Origin: Halorubrum sp. PV6 | GTDB taxonomy: Archaea; Halobacteriota; Halobacteria; Halobacteriales; Haloferacaceae | NCBI RefSeq assembly: GCF_003990725.2 | Contig: NZ_CP030064.1 | Coordinates: 1,860,001 to 1,924,000, forward strand | Direction of reading: 5' to 3' | Length of the DNA stretch: 64,000 nt | Part shown: piece after piece, positions 8,711-17,645 of the stretch | Layout of the letters: each line of letters opens with the position of its first letter | Numbering within the stretch: position 1 is the first letter of the stretch | The notes under the pieces: model-generated | What the model was told of the DNA's origin: nothing | Database searches by the model: none | What the model saw: the letters and a program-made list of their open reading frames with translations, nothing else | Made by a program: the position numbers and the translations under genes

Positions 8711-9685
8711 ATGTCATTAGACAAGCCCTCCACGGCCCTCACGTCACGGCAGCAACTCGCTGTCGTCGTGTTGGCCGCGGCAGTGGTCGGCGCCGTGCTC
8801 GCTCCCAGCGTGTACGCGGCGACCAACGACCCAGAAGACACCGTCGCCGTCGTCGAAATCGAAGGTCCCATCAACACGGCCCTCGCCGACGACGTCGAGA
8901 GCGAACTCTCGGAGATCCGCGCCAACGACTCGGTCGGCGCGGTGGTCCTCAAACTCGACACGCCGGGCGGCGCGCCCGTCGCCTCCGAGCGGATGTACAA
9001 GGCGGTTCAACGAACGAGCGAGGAGATGACGGTGATCGCGAGCGTCCAGTCGATCAGCGCCTCCGGCGGGTACTACGCCATGGCCCCCGCAGACGAGATA
9101 TACGTCCTGCCGACCTCGACGGTCGGGAGCATCGGCCTCAACGCGCCCGCACCGCAGACGCGAGCGCCGACGATGGGGCCGAGCGGTCCCGACAAGACCG
9201 GCGGCAACGAGATCCAGGGCTGGGCCCGCCAGCAGACGCTCGCCGACACGTTCATCGACGCGATGATGGCCGAACGCGGCGAGGAGTTCCAGATCCCGCG
9301 CGAGGAGGTCGCGAAGGCCGACGTCTACCTCGGCACCAAGGCGATCGAGAACGGCTACGCCGACGAGATCGGCTCGCTGCCCGAGGCGATCCACGCCGCG
9401 GCCACCGCGGAGAACCTCGGCGAGTATCAGGTCGACACCCGCGAGACGGGGCCGGACACCGGCCTCCCGTTCCTGTTACGCACCGACACACAGGTCGTCG
9501 CGGTCCACGCCAACGACCCCGGCTACGGTGAGGTCAAACCGATGGGCCTCACCTACGTCCACCTCGACGCCGTCCCGCACGTCGAGACGGTCGAGCGGTT
9601 CTCCGAGGACGACCTCGCCGCCGACGGCGGGGCCGACGCGACGGGGAACGCCACGGCGCGGCTCGCCGGAGGTGTCGGCGCGTGA
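8711..9685 (+). CDS. sppA: Signal peptide peptidase SppA-like S49 peptidase
   Basis: A 324-residue membrane-anchored serine protease of family S49. Residues 15-36 are an N-terminal hydrophobic anchor; the protease domain follows with KLDTPGG and ISASGGYYAM, where Ser118 is the likely nucleophile. Lys162 (GPDKTGG) is the best general-base candidate for the Ser/Lys dyad; the spacing is a little shorter than in characterised SppA. It would act on the extracellular face, degrading signal peptides or membrane-associated peptides. Its last bases overlap the next gene (GTGA), indicating an operon with the DUF4350 protein. Tail residues 300-324 are Ala/Gly/Asp-rich. Confidence 0.9.
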   Translation: MSLDKPSTALTSRQQLAVVVLAAAVVGAVLAPSVYAATNDPEDTVAVVEIEGPINTALADDVESELSEIRANDSVGAVVLKLDTPGGAPVASERMYKAVQRTSEEMTVIASVQSISASGGYYAMAPADEIYVLPTSTVGSIGLNAPAPQTRAPTMGPSGPDKTGGNEIQGWARQQTLADTFIDAMMAERGEEFQIPREEVAKADVYLGTKAIENGYADEIGSLPEAIHAAATAENLGEYQVDTRETGPDTGLPFLLRTDTQVVAVHANDPGYGEVKPMGLTYVHLDAVPHVETVERFSEDDLAADGGADATGNATARLAGGVGA

Positions 9686-10755
9686 CCGAACTCCGCACCC
9701 TGGCGGTCGCCTTCGTGGTGACGCTGGCGACCGTGACCGGCGGCGCGGCGCTCGCGGGCTACGTCACCGCCGACGGCGCCGCCCCCGCGCCCGAGATCCA
9801 GAACGACCACTACGTCGACGGCAACGCGGTCGCGAACGACACGCCGGGGCAGGCGAACGTCGAGATGGAGTCGACGGTCCCCTCGCGAACAGTCCTCGTC
9901 GACCCCGGCGTCGAACCGAGCGGCGCGGCGCCCACGGGGCTGCTCGGGCTGCTCGGCTTCGGCAGTTCGGGCGTCGCCGACCGCGACATCCGGCCGCTGG
10001 CGAACGCGCTGATCGAGAACGGCCACGAGGTCGGCGTCTACGTGCCGGACCCGAACGCGCAGCCTCGCCCCCGCGAACCGGGCGCAGAGCAGACGACGCA
10101 GCTCGGCGAGCGGCTCGACGACGCCGACGCGTTCGTGACGTTCCGGACCGACTACGACCAGGCGGAGCTCGACGCGATAGCGTCGTTCGTCGACGACGGC
10201 GGGCGCGTCGTCTTGGCCACGGAGCCGGACGCGGCGTTCGACCAGCCGGGAGCGACCGGGCTGGACGCGACGCTCGGCGTGACGACGGAGCCCGGCTACG
10301 TGTACAACATCGCGGAGAACGACCTGAACTACCAGCGCGTCTACGCGACGCCCCCCGAGTCTGACGCCGCGCTGACCGAGGGGGTCGACCGCGCGGTGTT
10401 GCCCTCGGCGACGCCAGTCGGGACGACCGTCGGCGGCAGCGACGTGCTGCGGCCGATCGACGGCAGCGAGCTGTCGACGACCCGCGCCGCGACCGACGCG
10501 CCCCTGCTCGTCAGAAACGACGGCGTGGTGGTCGTCGGCGACAGCGACTTCCTCTCGCCCGAGAACGCCCAGCGCGCCGATAACGACGCGCTGATCGGCA
10601 ACCTCGCCGACTTCCTCGTGACGAGCGAGCGCACCGGGACGACGGCGACCGAGACCGGAGCGACGGGTGATTCCCCGACTTCCGGACAGTCGGGCGACGA
10701 GTCGACCGCCGGATCGTCGAGCGACGAGCCGACGCAGAACCAGACGACCGGATAA
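9682..10755 (+). CDS. Exported DUF4350-type protein
   Basis: A 357-residue protein with a GTG start overlapping sppA by 4 bases. Residues 5-28 are a hydrophobic signal or anchor. The body contains a GldG-like alpha/beta domain: RTVLVDPG, a region DRDIRPLANALIENGHEV, and a strand VDDGGRVVLATEPD, as in DUF4350 proteins. The last 40 residues are Thr/Ser/Gly/Glu-rich, like glycosylated or cell-wall linkers. Translational coupling with sppA suggests a shared role at the cell surface, perhaps substrate presentation, but this is inference. A clear hairpin plus T-tract follows the gene. Confidence 0.75.
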   Translation: MTELRTLAVAFVVTLATVTGGAALAGYVTADGAAPAPEIQNDHYVDGNAVANDTPGQANVEMESTVPSRTVLVDPGVEPSGAAPTGLLGLLGFGSSGVADRDIRPLANALIENGHEVGVYVPDPNAQPRPREPGAEQTTQLGERLDDADAFVTFRTDYDQAELDAIASFVDDGGRVVLATEPDAAFDQPGATGLDATLGVTTEPGYVYNIAENDLNYQRVYATPPESDAALTEGVDRAVLPSATPVGTTVGGSDVLRPIDGSELSTTRAATDAPLLVRNDGVVVVGDSDFLSPENAQRADNDALIGNLADFLVTSERTGTTATETGATGDSPTSGQSGDESTAGSSSDEPTQNQTTG

Positions 10756-10764
10756 CTCGCGCCG

Positions 10765-10799
10765 GCGGCCGATTGGCCGCGATCCGCCTCGGCTTTTTT
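10765..10799 (+). terminator. Hairpin plus T6 terminator
   Basis: GCGGCC (10765-10770), loop GATT, GGCCGC (10775-10780), then T6 at 10794-10799. It ends the sppA/DUF4350 transcript; the T-run overlaps the last codon of the convergent CinA-domain gene. Confidence 0.6.
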
Positions 10800-11541
10800 A
10801 TTCCCAGTTCCGTCGCACCGGCGTCTCGCTGGCGTTCGCGTGGTCGAGCAGCCACGCCGCGGCCGCGTCGAGCGCGTCGTCGTCGGTCGCGGTCACCTTC
10901 AGCCGGTTGTGTGCCGCCTCGCGGTCGGGGTAACAGCCGACGGCGACGTCGAAGCGCTCGCCCGCCGTCTCCAGCGCGGGGACGATGTCCGACTCCGGTT
11001 CGACCGTGTAGAGGAACCGCGACCGCCGGTCGCCCGCGAACTCGTCGGCGACCGACTCGAACATCGCCTTCAGCTCCTCGGGGATGCCGGGCATGACGTA
11101 GACGCCCTCGACGACGCACCCCGGCGCGAGGCCGGGGTCGTTTAAAAGCGGGCGGCTCCCGACCGGGATCGCGGCCTCGGCCTCGACGTCGACATCGACC
11201 TCGCTGTCGGGGAGTCGCTCGCGGATCGCGGCCAAGTGGTCCGTGACCGCCTCGCGCGTGAGGTCGGTCGCCGCGAGGTCGCGGTCGAACGCGTCGGCGA
11301 CCGCGTCCATCGTCACGTCGTCGGGCGTGCCGCCGATGCCGCCGGTGACGATGACGGCGTCGAACGCGTCGGCGTACGCGCGGACGCGCTCCGCGATGAC
11401 TGACCGGTCGTCCGGGACCGAGAGGATCCGCTTCACGGCGACGCCCCGGTCGCTCAGTTCCGCGGCGAGCCAGTTGGCGTTCGTGTTCACCGTATCGCCC
11501 GCGAGCAGTTCGTCGCCGACCGTGAGCAACGCGACTTCCAT
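10798..11541 (-). CDS. CinA/MoaB-type molybdopterin-binding domain protein
   Basis: A 247-residue cytosolic protein. It opens MEVALLTVGDELLAGDTVNTNANWL and carries VIVTGGIGGTPDDVTMDAVA, the MPT-binding core shared by MoaB, MogA, MoeA and CinA. Length and the C-terminal PGIPEELKAMFES segment match the archaeal stand-alone CinA N-terminal domain family (COG1058). Related CinA N-terminal domains cleave ADP-ribose or FAD-like pyrophosphates, but the role in haloarchaea is not established. ATG at 11541, divergent from the penicillin acylase with 67 bases between starts. Confidence 0.88.
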   Translation of the reverse strand: MEVALLTVGDELLAGDTVNTNANWLAAELSDRGVAVKRILSVPDDRSVIAERVRAYADAFDAVIVTGGIGGTPDDVTMDAVADAFDRDLAATDLTREAVTDHLAAIRERLPDSEVDVDVEAEAAIPVGSRPLLNDPGLAPGCVVEGVYVMPGIPEELKAMFESVADEFAGDRRSRFLYTVEPESDIVPALETAGERFDVAVGCYPDREAAHNRLKVTATDDDALDAAAAWLLDHANASETPVRRNWE

Positions 11542-11608
11542 TAGGTGTTCGCACGGCCGGCGCACGGATGTGCGTTTCCCGTCTGCCCCCGCCCTCATCG
11601 AAATAATA

Positions 11609-14086
11609 ATGAGGTATCGACGACTGTGTGAGACGGTGACAAGAGACACTACGCGCCGTGCGGTTCTCGCCGCCGCGCTGGCCGGCGGAACCGGCGGGCT
11701 CGCGCTTTCCTCCGCGGCCAACCTGCTCGACACGTTCGCGCCGCTCTCCGGCGAGGCGTGGGCGGCGGCCGACCGGCCGCGCCCGGAGACCGTGCCGAGT
11801 CCGCACGGCGACGCCGCGGTCCGGGTCGACGAGTACGGCGTCCCGCACGTTTCGGCCGACGACGAGACGGCCGCGTACTTCGCGGTCGGGTACCTGCAGG
11901 CGTACGACCGGCTCTTCTCGATGGACCTCCAGCGGCGGCTCATGCGCGGGCGGCTCTCGGAGGCGGTCGGCGAGGCGACCGTCGAGAGCGACGAGTTCCA
12001 CGTCGCGATGGGATTCGCCGAGGCCGCGGAGGCGACGTGGGAGCTCGTGCGCGAGACGCCGGCCGGCCCCCTCGTGGAAGCGTACGCCGAGGGGGTCAAC
12101 GCCGCCATCGACGCCGAACCCCTCCCGCTCGAGTTCACCCTGGTCGGCCACGAGCCCCGGCCGTGGACCCCGGTCGACTCGATGCTCATGGAAAAACAGA
12201 TATCGTGGACGCTCACCGGGGACTTCTCCGAGCTCCGGCGCGCGCTCGTCGCTGACCGGCTCGGTGCCGACCGCGCCGCCGCCCTGTTCCCGCGCCGGCT
12301 GGACCACGACTCGCCGATCCTCGACGGCGACGAACGGCGGTTGGGCGGCCGAGAAGCCGGCAGCGCGGCCGACGAGCCGCCGACATCGACTTCGGGAGCA
12401 CCGCCCGTCGACGCCGACCTGACTGCGTGGCTCTCCGGCTTCGAGTCGCCGACCGGCGTCGGGTCGAACAGCTGGGTCGTCGCGGGCGAGCACACCGAAA
12501 GCGGGAGTCCCATCGTCGCGTACGACCCGCACCTGTCGCTGATGGCGCCGCCGCTGTGGTACGAACAACACGTCGAGACGCCCGAGCGGTCGGTTCGGGG
12601 GGCCACGTTTCCGGGCGTCCCCTTCGTCATCGCCGGCGCCAACGACCGCGGAACGTGGTCGTTCACCAACGTCGGCGCCGACGTGCTCGACTGCTACCGC
12701 TACGAGGTCGACGAGGCGGGCGAGCGCTACCGCTACGACGGCGAGTGGCGCGCGTTCGACACCGAGACAGAAACGATCCCCGTGTCGGGCGGCGAGGACC
12801 GCGAACTCGAACGAAAGCGGACGATTCACGGTCCCCTGATCGAACGCGAGGGGCGCCGGGTCGGCGTCGCGTGGACCGGCCACACCGCGACCCGCACCAC
12901 GGTCGCCATCGACGAACTTGGGCGCAGCGAGGGGTTCGACGACGCGCTCGAAGCCACCCGGAAGTTCGACCTCCCGACGCAGAACCTCGTGTACGCCGAC
13001 GCCGACGGCCGCACGATGTACTACGCGACCGGGAAGCTCCCGATCCGCCGGATCGACGGTGAGGTCGTGGCCGGCGACCGGATCTTCGACGGCTCCGCCG
13101 GCGAGGGGGAGTGGTCGGGGTTCGAGCCGTTCGGCCGCTCCTCGTGGAACGGGTTCGTCCCCTTCGAAGAGAAGCCCCACGCGATCGATCCGGACGTGCT
13201 CTCGACGGCGAACCAGCGGGTGATCGACGACCCGCGGCACTACGTCGGCGTCGTGTACGCGACCCCCTATCGCGGGTCGCGGATCGCCGACCGACTCGAA
13301 GCGGCGGTCGACGGCGACGAGCCGATAACGCCGGCGTTCAACCGGGAGCTACAGCGCGACGTGCGCGACGGGCGGGCGGCCCAGTTCGTGCCCGACCTGG
13401 TCGCGGCGGTGGCCGAAGCGGATGGCGGAGGAGATGACGCGAGCGCGTCGAGCGAGTCCGCATCAGCGCGCGCGGTCGACGCGGCCGAGACGCTCGACGC
13501 GTGGGAGTATCGGATGGCGGCCGACTCGCGTGCCGCGCTCGTGTTCGCTCGGTGGCTGGATCGCTACCGGGATCGGGTGTTCGGCCAATCGTTCGACGCG
13601 GCCGACCTCGACGAGACCTATTATCCGAACGACTGGGTGCTCGCGAGGCTGCCCGACGACGACCCGCTCTTCGACGACCGATCGCGGGCGGCGATCATGG
13701 TCGCGGCGCTAGAGGAGGCGCTGGACGAAATCGACGAGGCGGGCTGGGAGACGTACGGCGACTGGAACTCCACGCGGGCGATAACCCACCCGTTCGGCGG
13801 CGAGGCGCCCTTTTTAAACTACGAGGAACTGCCGGCCGACGGCTCGCCCGCGACCGTCATGAACTACCGCGTGGACGACGCGGTGGGGTCGAGTTGGCGG
13901 ATGGTCGTCCGGCCCGGCACCGACGCCACGGCGGTGATACCCGGCGGCAACTCCGGCGACTACTTCTCCGACCACTACGACGACCAGCTCCGTGCGTGGC
14001 TGGCGAACGACCAGAAGGCGATGTCGCTCGATATCGAGGCGGTGGAGGCGGACGAGACCGTCGCGTTCCGAGGTGACTCGTCGTGA
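11609..14086 (+). CDS. Penicillin acylase family protein, Tat-exported
   Basis: An 825-residue Ntn hydrolase. The N-terminus has a twin-arginine type leader, TRRAVLAAALAGGTGG, predicting Tat export as usual for haloarchaea. The alpha-subunit part includes VDEYGVPHVSADDETAAYFAVG and YLQAYDRLFSMDLQRR; a spacer ends at VGSNSWVV, where Ser286 should become the N-terminal nucleophile of the beta subunit after autocleavage. Later segments NDRGTWSFTNVGAD and the Asn-containing GDWNSTRAITHPFGG match the beta chain. Substrates could be acyl-homoserine lactones or amides; unknown here. The ATG at 11609 follows an AT-rich stretch; the upstream open frame is antisense to the CinA gene and rejected. Confidence 0.92.
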   Translation: MRYRRLCETVTRDTTRRAVLAAALAGGTGGLALSSAANLLDTFAPLSGEAWAAADRPRPETVPSPHGDAAVRVDEYGVPHVSADDETAAYFAVGYLQAYDRLFSMDLQRRLMRGRLSEAVGEATVESDEFHVAMGFAEAAEATWELVRETPAGPLVEAYAEGVNAAIDAEPLPLEFTLVGHEPRPWTPVDSMLMEKQISWTLTGDFSELRRALVADRLGADRAAALFPRRLDHDSPILDGDERRLGGREAGSAADEPPTSTSGAPPVDADLTAWLSGFESPTGVGSNSWVVAGEHTESGSPIVAYDPHLSLMAPPLWYEQHVETPERSVRGATFPGVPFVIAGANDRGTWSFTNVGADVLDCYRYEVDEAGERYRYDGEWRAFDTETETIPVSGGEDRELERKRTIHGPLIEREGRRVGVAWTGHTATRTTVAIDELGRSEGFDDALEATRKFDLPTQNLVYADADGRTMYYATGKLPIRRIDGEVVAGDRIFDGSAGEGEWSGFEPFGRSSWNGFVPFEEKPHAIDPDVLSTANQRVIDDPRHYVGVVYATPYRGSRIADRLEAAVDGDEPITPAFNRELQRDVRDGRAAQFVPDLVAAVAEADGGGDDASASSESASARAVDAAETLDAWEYRMAADSRAALVFARWLDRYRDRVFGQSFDAADLDETYYPNDWVLARLPDDDPLFDDRSRAAIMVAALEEALDEIDEAGWETYGDWNSTRAITHPFGGEAPFLNYEELPADGSPATVMNYRVDDAVGSSWRMVVRPGTDATAVIPGGNSGDYFSDHYDDQLRAWLANDQKAMSLDIEAVEADETVAFRGDSS

Positions 14087-14460
14087 GCGACTCAGGCGAA
14101 CTGCGCGACCGGGTCCGGACCGACCCGCGGACGCAAGTCGTCGCCCTCGCGGTCGCGCTGGCGCTCGGCGTCGCGCTCGCGTCGGTACACTGGCTCGGGT
14201 TGATCGCGGCCGGCGCGGCGGCCGCGTTGGTGGCCCCGACGCTCCGGCGCGGCGTCGCCTACGCCCTCGCCGCGGGCGCGCTGGCGCTGGCGACGTTCGC
14301 CGTCGGGCTCGGCCCCGCGGCCGCGGTCCTCCCGGAGATGCGCCCTGTCGTCTACCTCACCGTCGCCGGCGCGCTCGGGCTCCCGCTTCTCGGGTCGCTC
14401 GCTCGGGGGTCGTCTAGTCGCGGTCGGTCCCGAGGGCGGCGGTCTCCGGAGACCTATTGA
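14083..14460 (+). CDS. Small hydrophobic membrane protein, unknown
   Basis: A 125-residue protein with GTG start overlapping the acylase stop (GTGA). Three to four Ala/Leu/Gly-rich transmembrane segments span residues 18-108, preceded by a charged 17-residue N-terminus and followed by a basic Ser/Arg tail. No family recognised. Coupling to the exported acylase suggests co-expression, not necessarily joint function. Codon third positions are GC-rich as in neighbouring real genes. Confidence 0.7.
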   Translation: MSDSGELRDRVRTDPRTQVVALAVALALGVALASVHWLGLIAAGAAAALVAPTLRRGVAYALAAGALALATFAVGLGPAAAVLPEMRPVVYLTVAGALGLPLLGSLARGSSSRGRSRGRRSPETY

Positions 14461-14535
14461 GCGGCACATATCGGTCTCGTGGGGGTCGTATCGCTATTAT
14501 AAGCGTTTACGTGTGCGATCGGCGATCGATGCGGT

Positions 14536-15372
14536 ATGGCAACGACGACCGAGCCGACGGACGGAGGTCCTGGGGTGCTCGACGACGCGAGAGAGGCGCT
14601 CCGGGTCGAGCGCCGGCGCGCCGGCGACGAGCGCGAGGCGTTCCGCGCCTTCCGCAGTCGCGTCGCGTCCGTCTCCGCGGAGCCGGTTCGGACCGACGGC
14701 GGCGCGGGCCCGGCGACGGGCGGCGGTGGCCCGCTCGGCGTCGCCGCGCCGGGAAGCGCCGCCTCGCCGGCCTCGGGACCGCCCGCGGGCTCCGGGCTTG
14801 TCGCCGTGCGGGACGCGTATCAGGAGACGGTGATGTCCGTCCCCCACTACGAGCGCGAGTACGACGACACCTACGAGCGGAGCGTCGCCGAGGAGTTCAG
14901 CCCCGAACTCGCGTACGCCCTCACCCGCGGGTCGCGGTTCCACGAGGAGTGTAAGCGGTCGCTGCTCGACGCGACCGAGACCGCGATCGAGGAGCGGGAG
15001 CGGTTCGTCGAGACGGTTCGGTCGGAGATCGAGTCGGTCGAGCGGGCGGCCTCGCGGCTCGCCCCGATCCGGAGCGAGGTCGCGTCGACCGAGGACGAGG
15101 CGTTCGCGGAGTCCGGGTTCGGGACGCTCGACGCCTACCGCGCCCGCATCGAGGTGCTGGTCGACGACTGCGACCGGATCGCCGCGCGCCGCCAGCGGGA
15201 GCTCGCGTCCCACGAGCGCGGCCTCGCGCTCGACGACGACGTCGATCTGCCGACCTACCTCTATCAGGACCTCGCCCCGACGTACCCCGTGCTGGCGACG
15301 GTCGGCGCCGTCGGCGACCGACTGAGCGAGGTGAAACGCCGAATCGAGCGCGCGATGGCCGGAAACGCCTGA
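14536..15372 (+). CDS. Haloarchaeal coiled-coil protein (DUF7260-like)
   Basis: A 278-residue soluble, strongly helical protein. Residues 15-50 and 140-215 have heptad-like Arg/Glu patterns suggesting coiled coils; a Gly/Ala/Pro linker separates them (about 55-85). The conserved-looking segment VRDAYQETVMSVPHYEREY is one I associate with a haloarchaeal family listed as DUF7260; the name is from memory. Function unknown. A TATA-like ATTATAAG lies about 40 bases before the ATG. Next gene is 84 bases downstream. Confidence 0.75.
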   Translation: MATTTEPTDGGPGVLDDAREALRVERRRAGDEREAFRAFRSRVASVSAEPVRTDGGAGPATGGGGPLGVAAPGSAASPASGPPAGSGLVAVRDAYQETVMSVPHYEREYDDTYERSVAEEFSPELAYALTRGSRFHEECKRSLLDATETAIEERERFVETVRSEIESVERAASRLAPIRSEVASTEDEAFAESGFGTLDAYRARIEVLVDDCDRIAARRQRELASHERGLALDDDVDLPTYLYQDLAPTYPVLATVGAVGDRLSEVKRRIERAMAGNA

Positions 15373-15456
15373 GCGGTCCGGAGCGCGGCCGGACCGAGGA
15401 TTCGCCGGGCGCTCGGCGACGACCTCTTTGCGCCGCGCTCCCGATAGACGGTAGCC

Positions 15457-16083
15457 GTGACGACCGTGCTCTCCGACCGCGACCGGCTGAAACAGGACGA
15501 CCGCCCCGACGAGACGTTTTATCAGGAGCCGCGCTTCGTCACCCACGCCGACGACGGGTTTTGCGACCGGCTCACGGCGCTGTACGACGACGTGCTCGCG
15601 CCGGGCGACCGCGTCCTCGACGCGATGAGCAGCTGGGTCTCACACCTCCCGGCGACGACGTTCGAGCGCGTCGTCGGCCACGGGCTCAACGAGGCCGAAC
15701 TCGCGGCGAACGACCGGTTCGACGAGCACGTCGTGCGGGACCTGAACGCGGAGCAGACGCTCCCGTTCGCCGACGGCGCCTTCGACGCCGTCTGCTGTGC
15801 CCTGTCGGTCCAGTACCTACAGTACCCCGGCCCCGTCTTCGCGGAGTTCGCCCGCGTCCTCGCGCCCGGCGGCGCGGTCGTCGTGAGCTTTTCGAACCGG
15901 ATGTTCCCGACGAAGGCGATCCGAGCGTGGCGGCTCGCGTCGATGGACGAGCGGGCGGACCTCGTCGAGCGGTATGTGACTGCCGGCGGGCTCGTCGTCA
16001 CAGACCGGATCACGGAGCGCCCCGAGGCCGACCCCTTCTTCGCGGTCGTGGGCCGGAAGCCGGCGGCCGACGACGCGGAGTGA
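15457..16083 (+). CDS. Class I SAM-dependent methyltransferase-like protein with altered motif I
   Basis: A 208-residue protein with the Methyltransf_11 layout: LPFADGAFDAVCCALSVQYL (motif IV region) and LAPGGAVVVSFSNRMFPTKA (post-motif). Where most family members have the glycine-rich SAM loop, this one has VLDAMSSWVSHLP, with no G-x-G. Related proteins with M-S-S-W-V-S-H exist in my memory, so this is probably a subfamily feature rather than decay. Substrate unknown. GTG start at 15457; convergent with the MFS gene that ends at 16127. Confidence 0.8.
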   Translation: MTTVLSDRDRLKQDDRPDETFYQEPRFVTHADDGFCDRLTALYDDVLAPGDRVLDAMSSWVSHLPATTFERVVGHGLNEAELAANDRFDEHVVRDLNAEQTLPFADGAFDAVCCALSVQYLQYPGPVFAEFARVLAPGGAVVVSFSNRMFPTKAIRAWRLASMDERADLVERYVTAGGLVVTDRITERPEADPFFAVVGRKPAADDAE

Positions 16084-16126
16084 CCCGACCACCCGCGACG
16101 GCCGCCGGGCGACGAGCGGTCGATGC

Positions 16127-17440
16127 TCACTCCGCCGTCGGGCTCTCCAATCCGGAGCCGCTCGGCGGGCGGAGGAGGAACACGGCCAGCCCCGCGGCGA
16201 CCGCGAGCGCGCCGCCGAGCGCGAAGGTGGGCGTCCAGCCGAGCGTCGCGACGAGGTAGCCGGCGACCGTGCCGGCGAAGACGCCGCCGCCGACCTTCGC
16301 GGTGTAGAGGACGGCGTAGTTGCCGGAGGAGTTGGCCGCGCCGTAGTAGTCCGTGAGCAGCGACGGGAAGTAGACGAAGAGCGGCGAGGAGAAGAACATC
16401 GCGCCGAGGACGAACGCGACGAAGACGGCGCCGTTCCCCGTCTGGCCGGCGCCGATGAGTCCGATCCGGAAGAGCCCGGCGAGCAGGAACGACCCGGCCA
16501 TCACGCGCTTGCGGTCGAACCGGTCTATCGCCTCGCCGAGGATCAGCCGCGAGACGCCGGCAGCGACGGGGAGAAGCGTCGCCGAGAGCGTCGCGACCAG
16601 CCCCGCGAGCCCGAAGTTCTCGGCGAACCGGACCACGTTCGCGATGACGAGGAGGTCGGCTCCGGCCATCGCGACGAACATCGCGTACAGCAGCCAGAAC
16701 TGCCAGGTCGAGAGCATCTCCCGCGAGGAGTAGTTGCGGCCGCGGATCGACGCGGCGACCCCCTCGTCGTCCCCGTCGTCCGCGTCGTCGCCGTGGCGGT
16801 CTAACCAGTCCGCGGGCGGGTCCTTGAGGAGCAGCGAGCCGACGAGCGTCACGACCAGGATGCCGACCCCGATGTTGCGCAGCACGTCGCTGTAGGCCGC
16901 CACGGAGGCGTTCGCGCGGACGTACGGGACGACCAGCGCGCTCCCGGCGGCGAACGCCATCGTCCCCACGCCGGTCGTCAGGCCGGTCCGGTCCGGGAAC
17001 CACTTGACCGCGGTGTTGACCGCGACGGTGTAGACGATGCCGACGCCGACCGCGCCGAGCGAGTACAGCAGGTACAGCTGCCAGAGGGTCGTCGCGTACG
17101 CGAGCCCGATATACCCGCCGCCGGCGAGCAGCGCCGCGAGGAAGGTGAGCGCGCCCGGCCCGCGGCTGTCGCGCCACTTGCCCGCGGGGAACTGCGAGAG
17201 CGACTGGAAGACGACGTAAAACGAGAACACGGCCCCCAGCGCCGGCAGCGCGATGTCGAGGCGCTCCGAGAGCGCCGGCGAGATGGACGACCAGACGTAC
17301 TGGTACGGGCTCACCGCGGCCATCATCCCGGCCGCGGCGACGACCTGCCACCAGCGCGAGAAGCCGAGGACGGCGGCGGCTCGGGCGGCGTAGTCGACGG
17401 TGTCGCCGTCGCCGGCCGAGGGGCTGGCGTCGTCAGTCAC
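16127..17440 (-). CDS. MFS transporter, OFA (oxalate/formate antiporter)-like
   Basis: A 437-residue 12-TM transporter. Landmarks are WWQVVAAAGMMAAVSPYQYVW in the first helix region, KWFPDRTGLTTGVGTMAFAAG in the fourth/fifth helix region typical of the OFA family, and SRLILGEAIDRFDRKRVM in the central loop repeat. OFA members exchange small carboxylates, but the substrate is unknown here. GTG start at 17440; the central loop is Asp-rich, consistent with the cytosolic face in a halophile. Its start faces the FAD oxidoreductase gene across about 200 bases. Confidence 0.9.
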   Translation of the reverse strand: MTDDASPSAGDGDTVDYAARAAAVLGFSRWWQVVAAAGMMAAVSPYQYVWSSISPALSERLDIALPALGAVFSFYVVFQSLSQFPAGKWRDSRGPGALTFLAALLAGGGYIGLAYATTLWQLYLLYSLGAVGVGIVYTVAVNTAVKWFPDRTGLTTGVGTMAFAAGSALVVPYVRANASVAAYSDVLRNIGVGILVVTLVGSLLLKDPPADWLDRHGDDADDGDDEGVAASIRGRNYSSREMLSTWQFWLLYAMFVAMAGADLLVIANVVRFAENFGLAGLVATLSATLLPVAAGVSRLILGEAIDRFDRKRVMAGSFLLAGLFRIGLIGAGQTGNGAVFVAFVLGAMFFSSPLFVYFPSLLTDYYGAANSSGNYAVLYTAKVGGGVFAGTVAGYLVATLGWTPTFALGGALAVAAGLAVFLLRPPSGSGLESPTAE

Positions 17441-17645
17441 GGTCTCCCCCGCTCGCGGGGCCAGTGGTGTCGCGGGTCATGTGTGTCGGGGCCGACCCGT
17501 CGCGGCCGGCGGGCCGGCGAGGCGTGTTCGGTCGGTCACGACACGCGGGAATAAAACGCGTCGTCGGGGTGGTTCTTGCCCACTCGTCGCCGGCGGCGGC
17601 GCGGCCGAGCGACCGATTAAGTGGATGGCTCCCGTGGGTACTGTC

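Noticed and set aside
11243-11608. N-terminal extension of the penicillin acylase frame
   Set aside because: It is antisense to the CinA-domain gene; the ATG at 11609 directly precedes the Tat leader.
10511-13240. 909-codon open frame antisense to the CinA-domain and penicillin acylase genes
   Set aside because: Typical GC-rich shadow frame, Arg/Gly/Pro-rich with no domain; the opposite strand has clear families.
15457-15460. Considered integrase/transposase remnants around small genes 14-20 kb
   Set aside because: No DDE, tyrosine recombinase motif, terminal inverted repeat or tRNA target seen; base composition is uniform.
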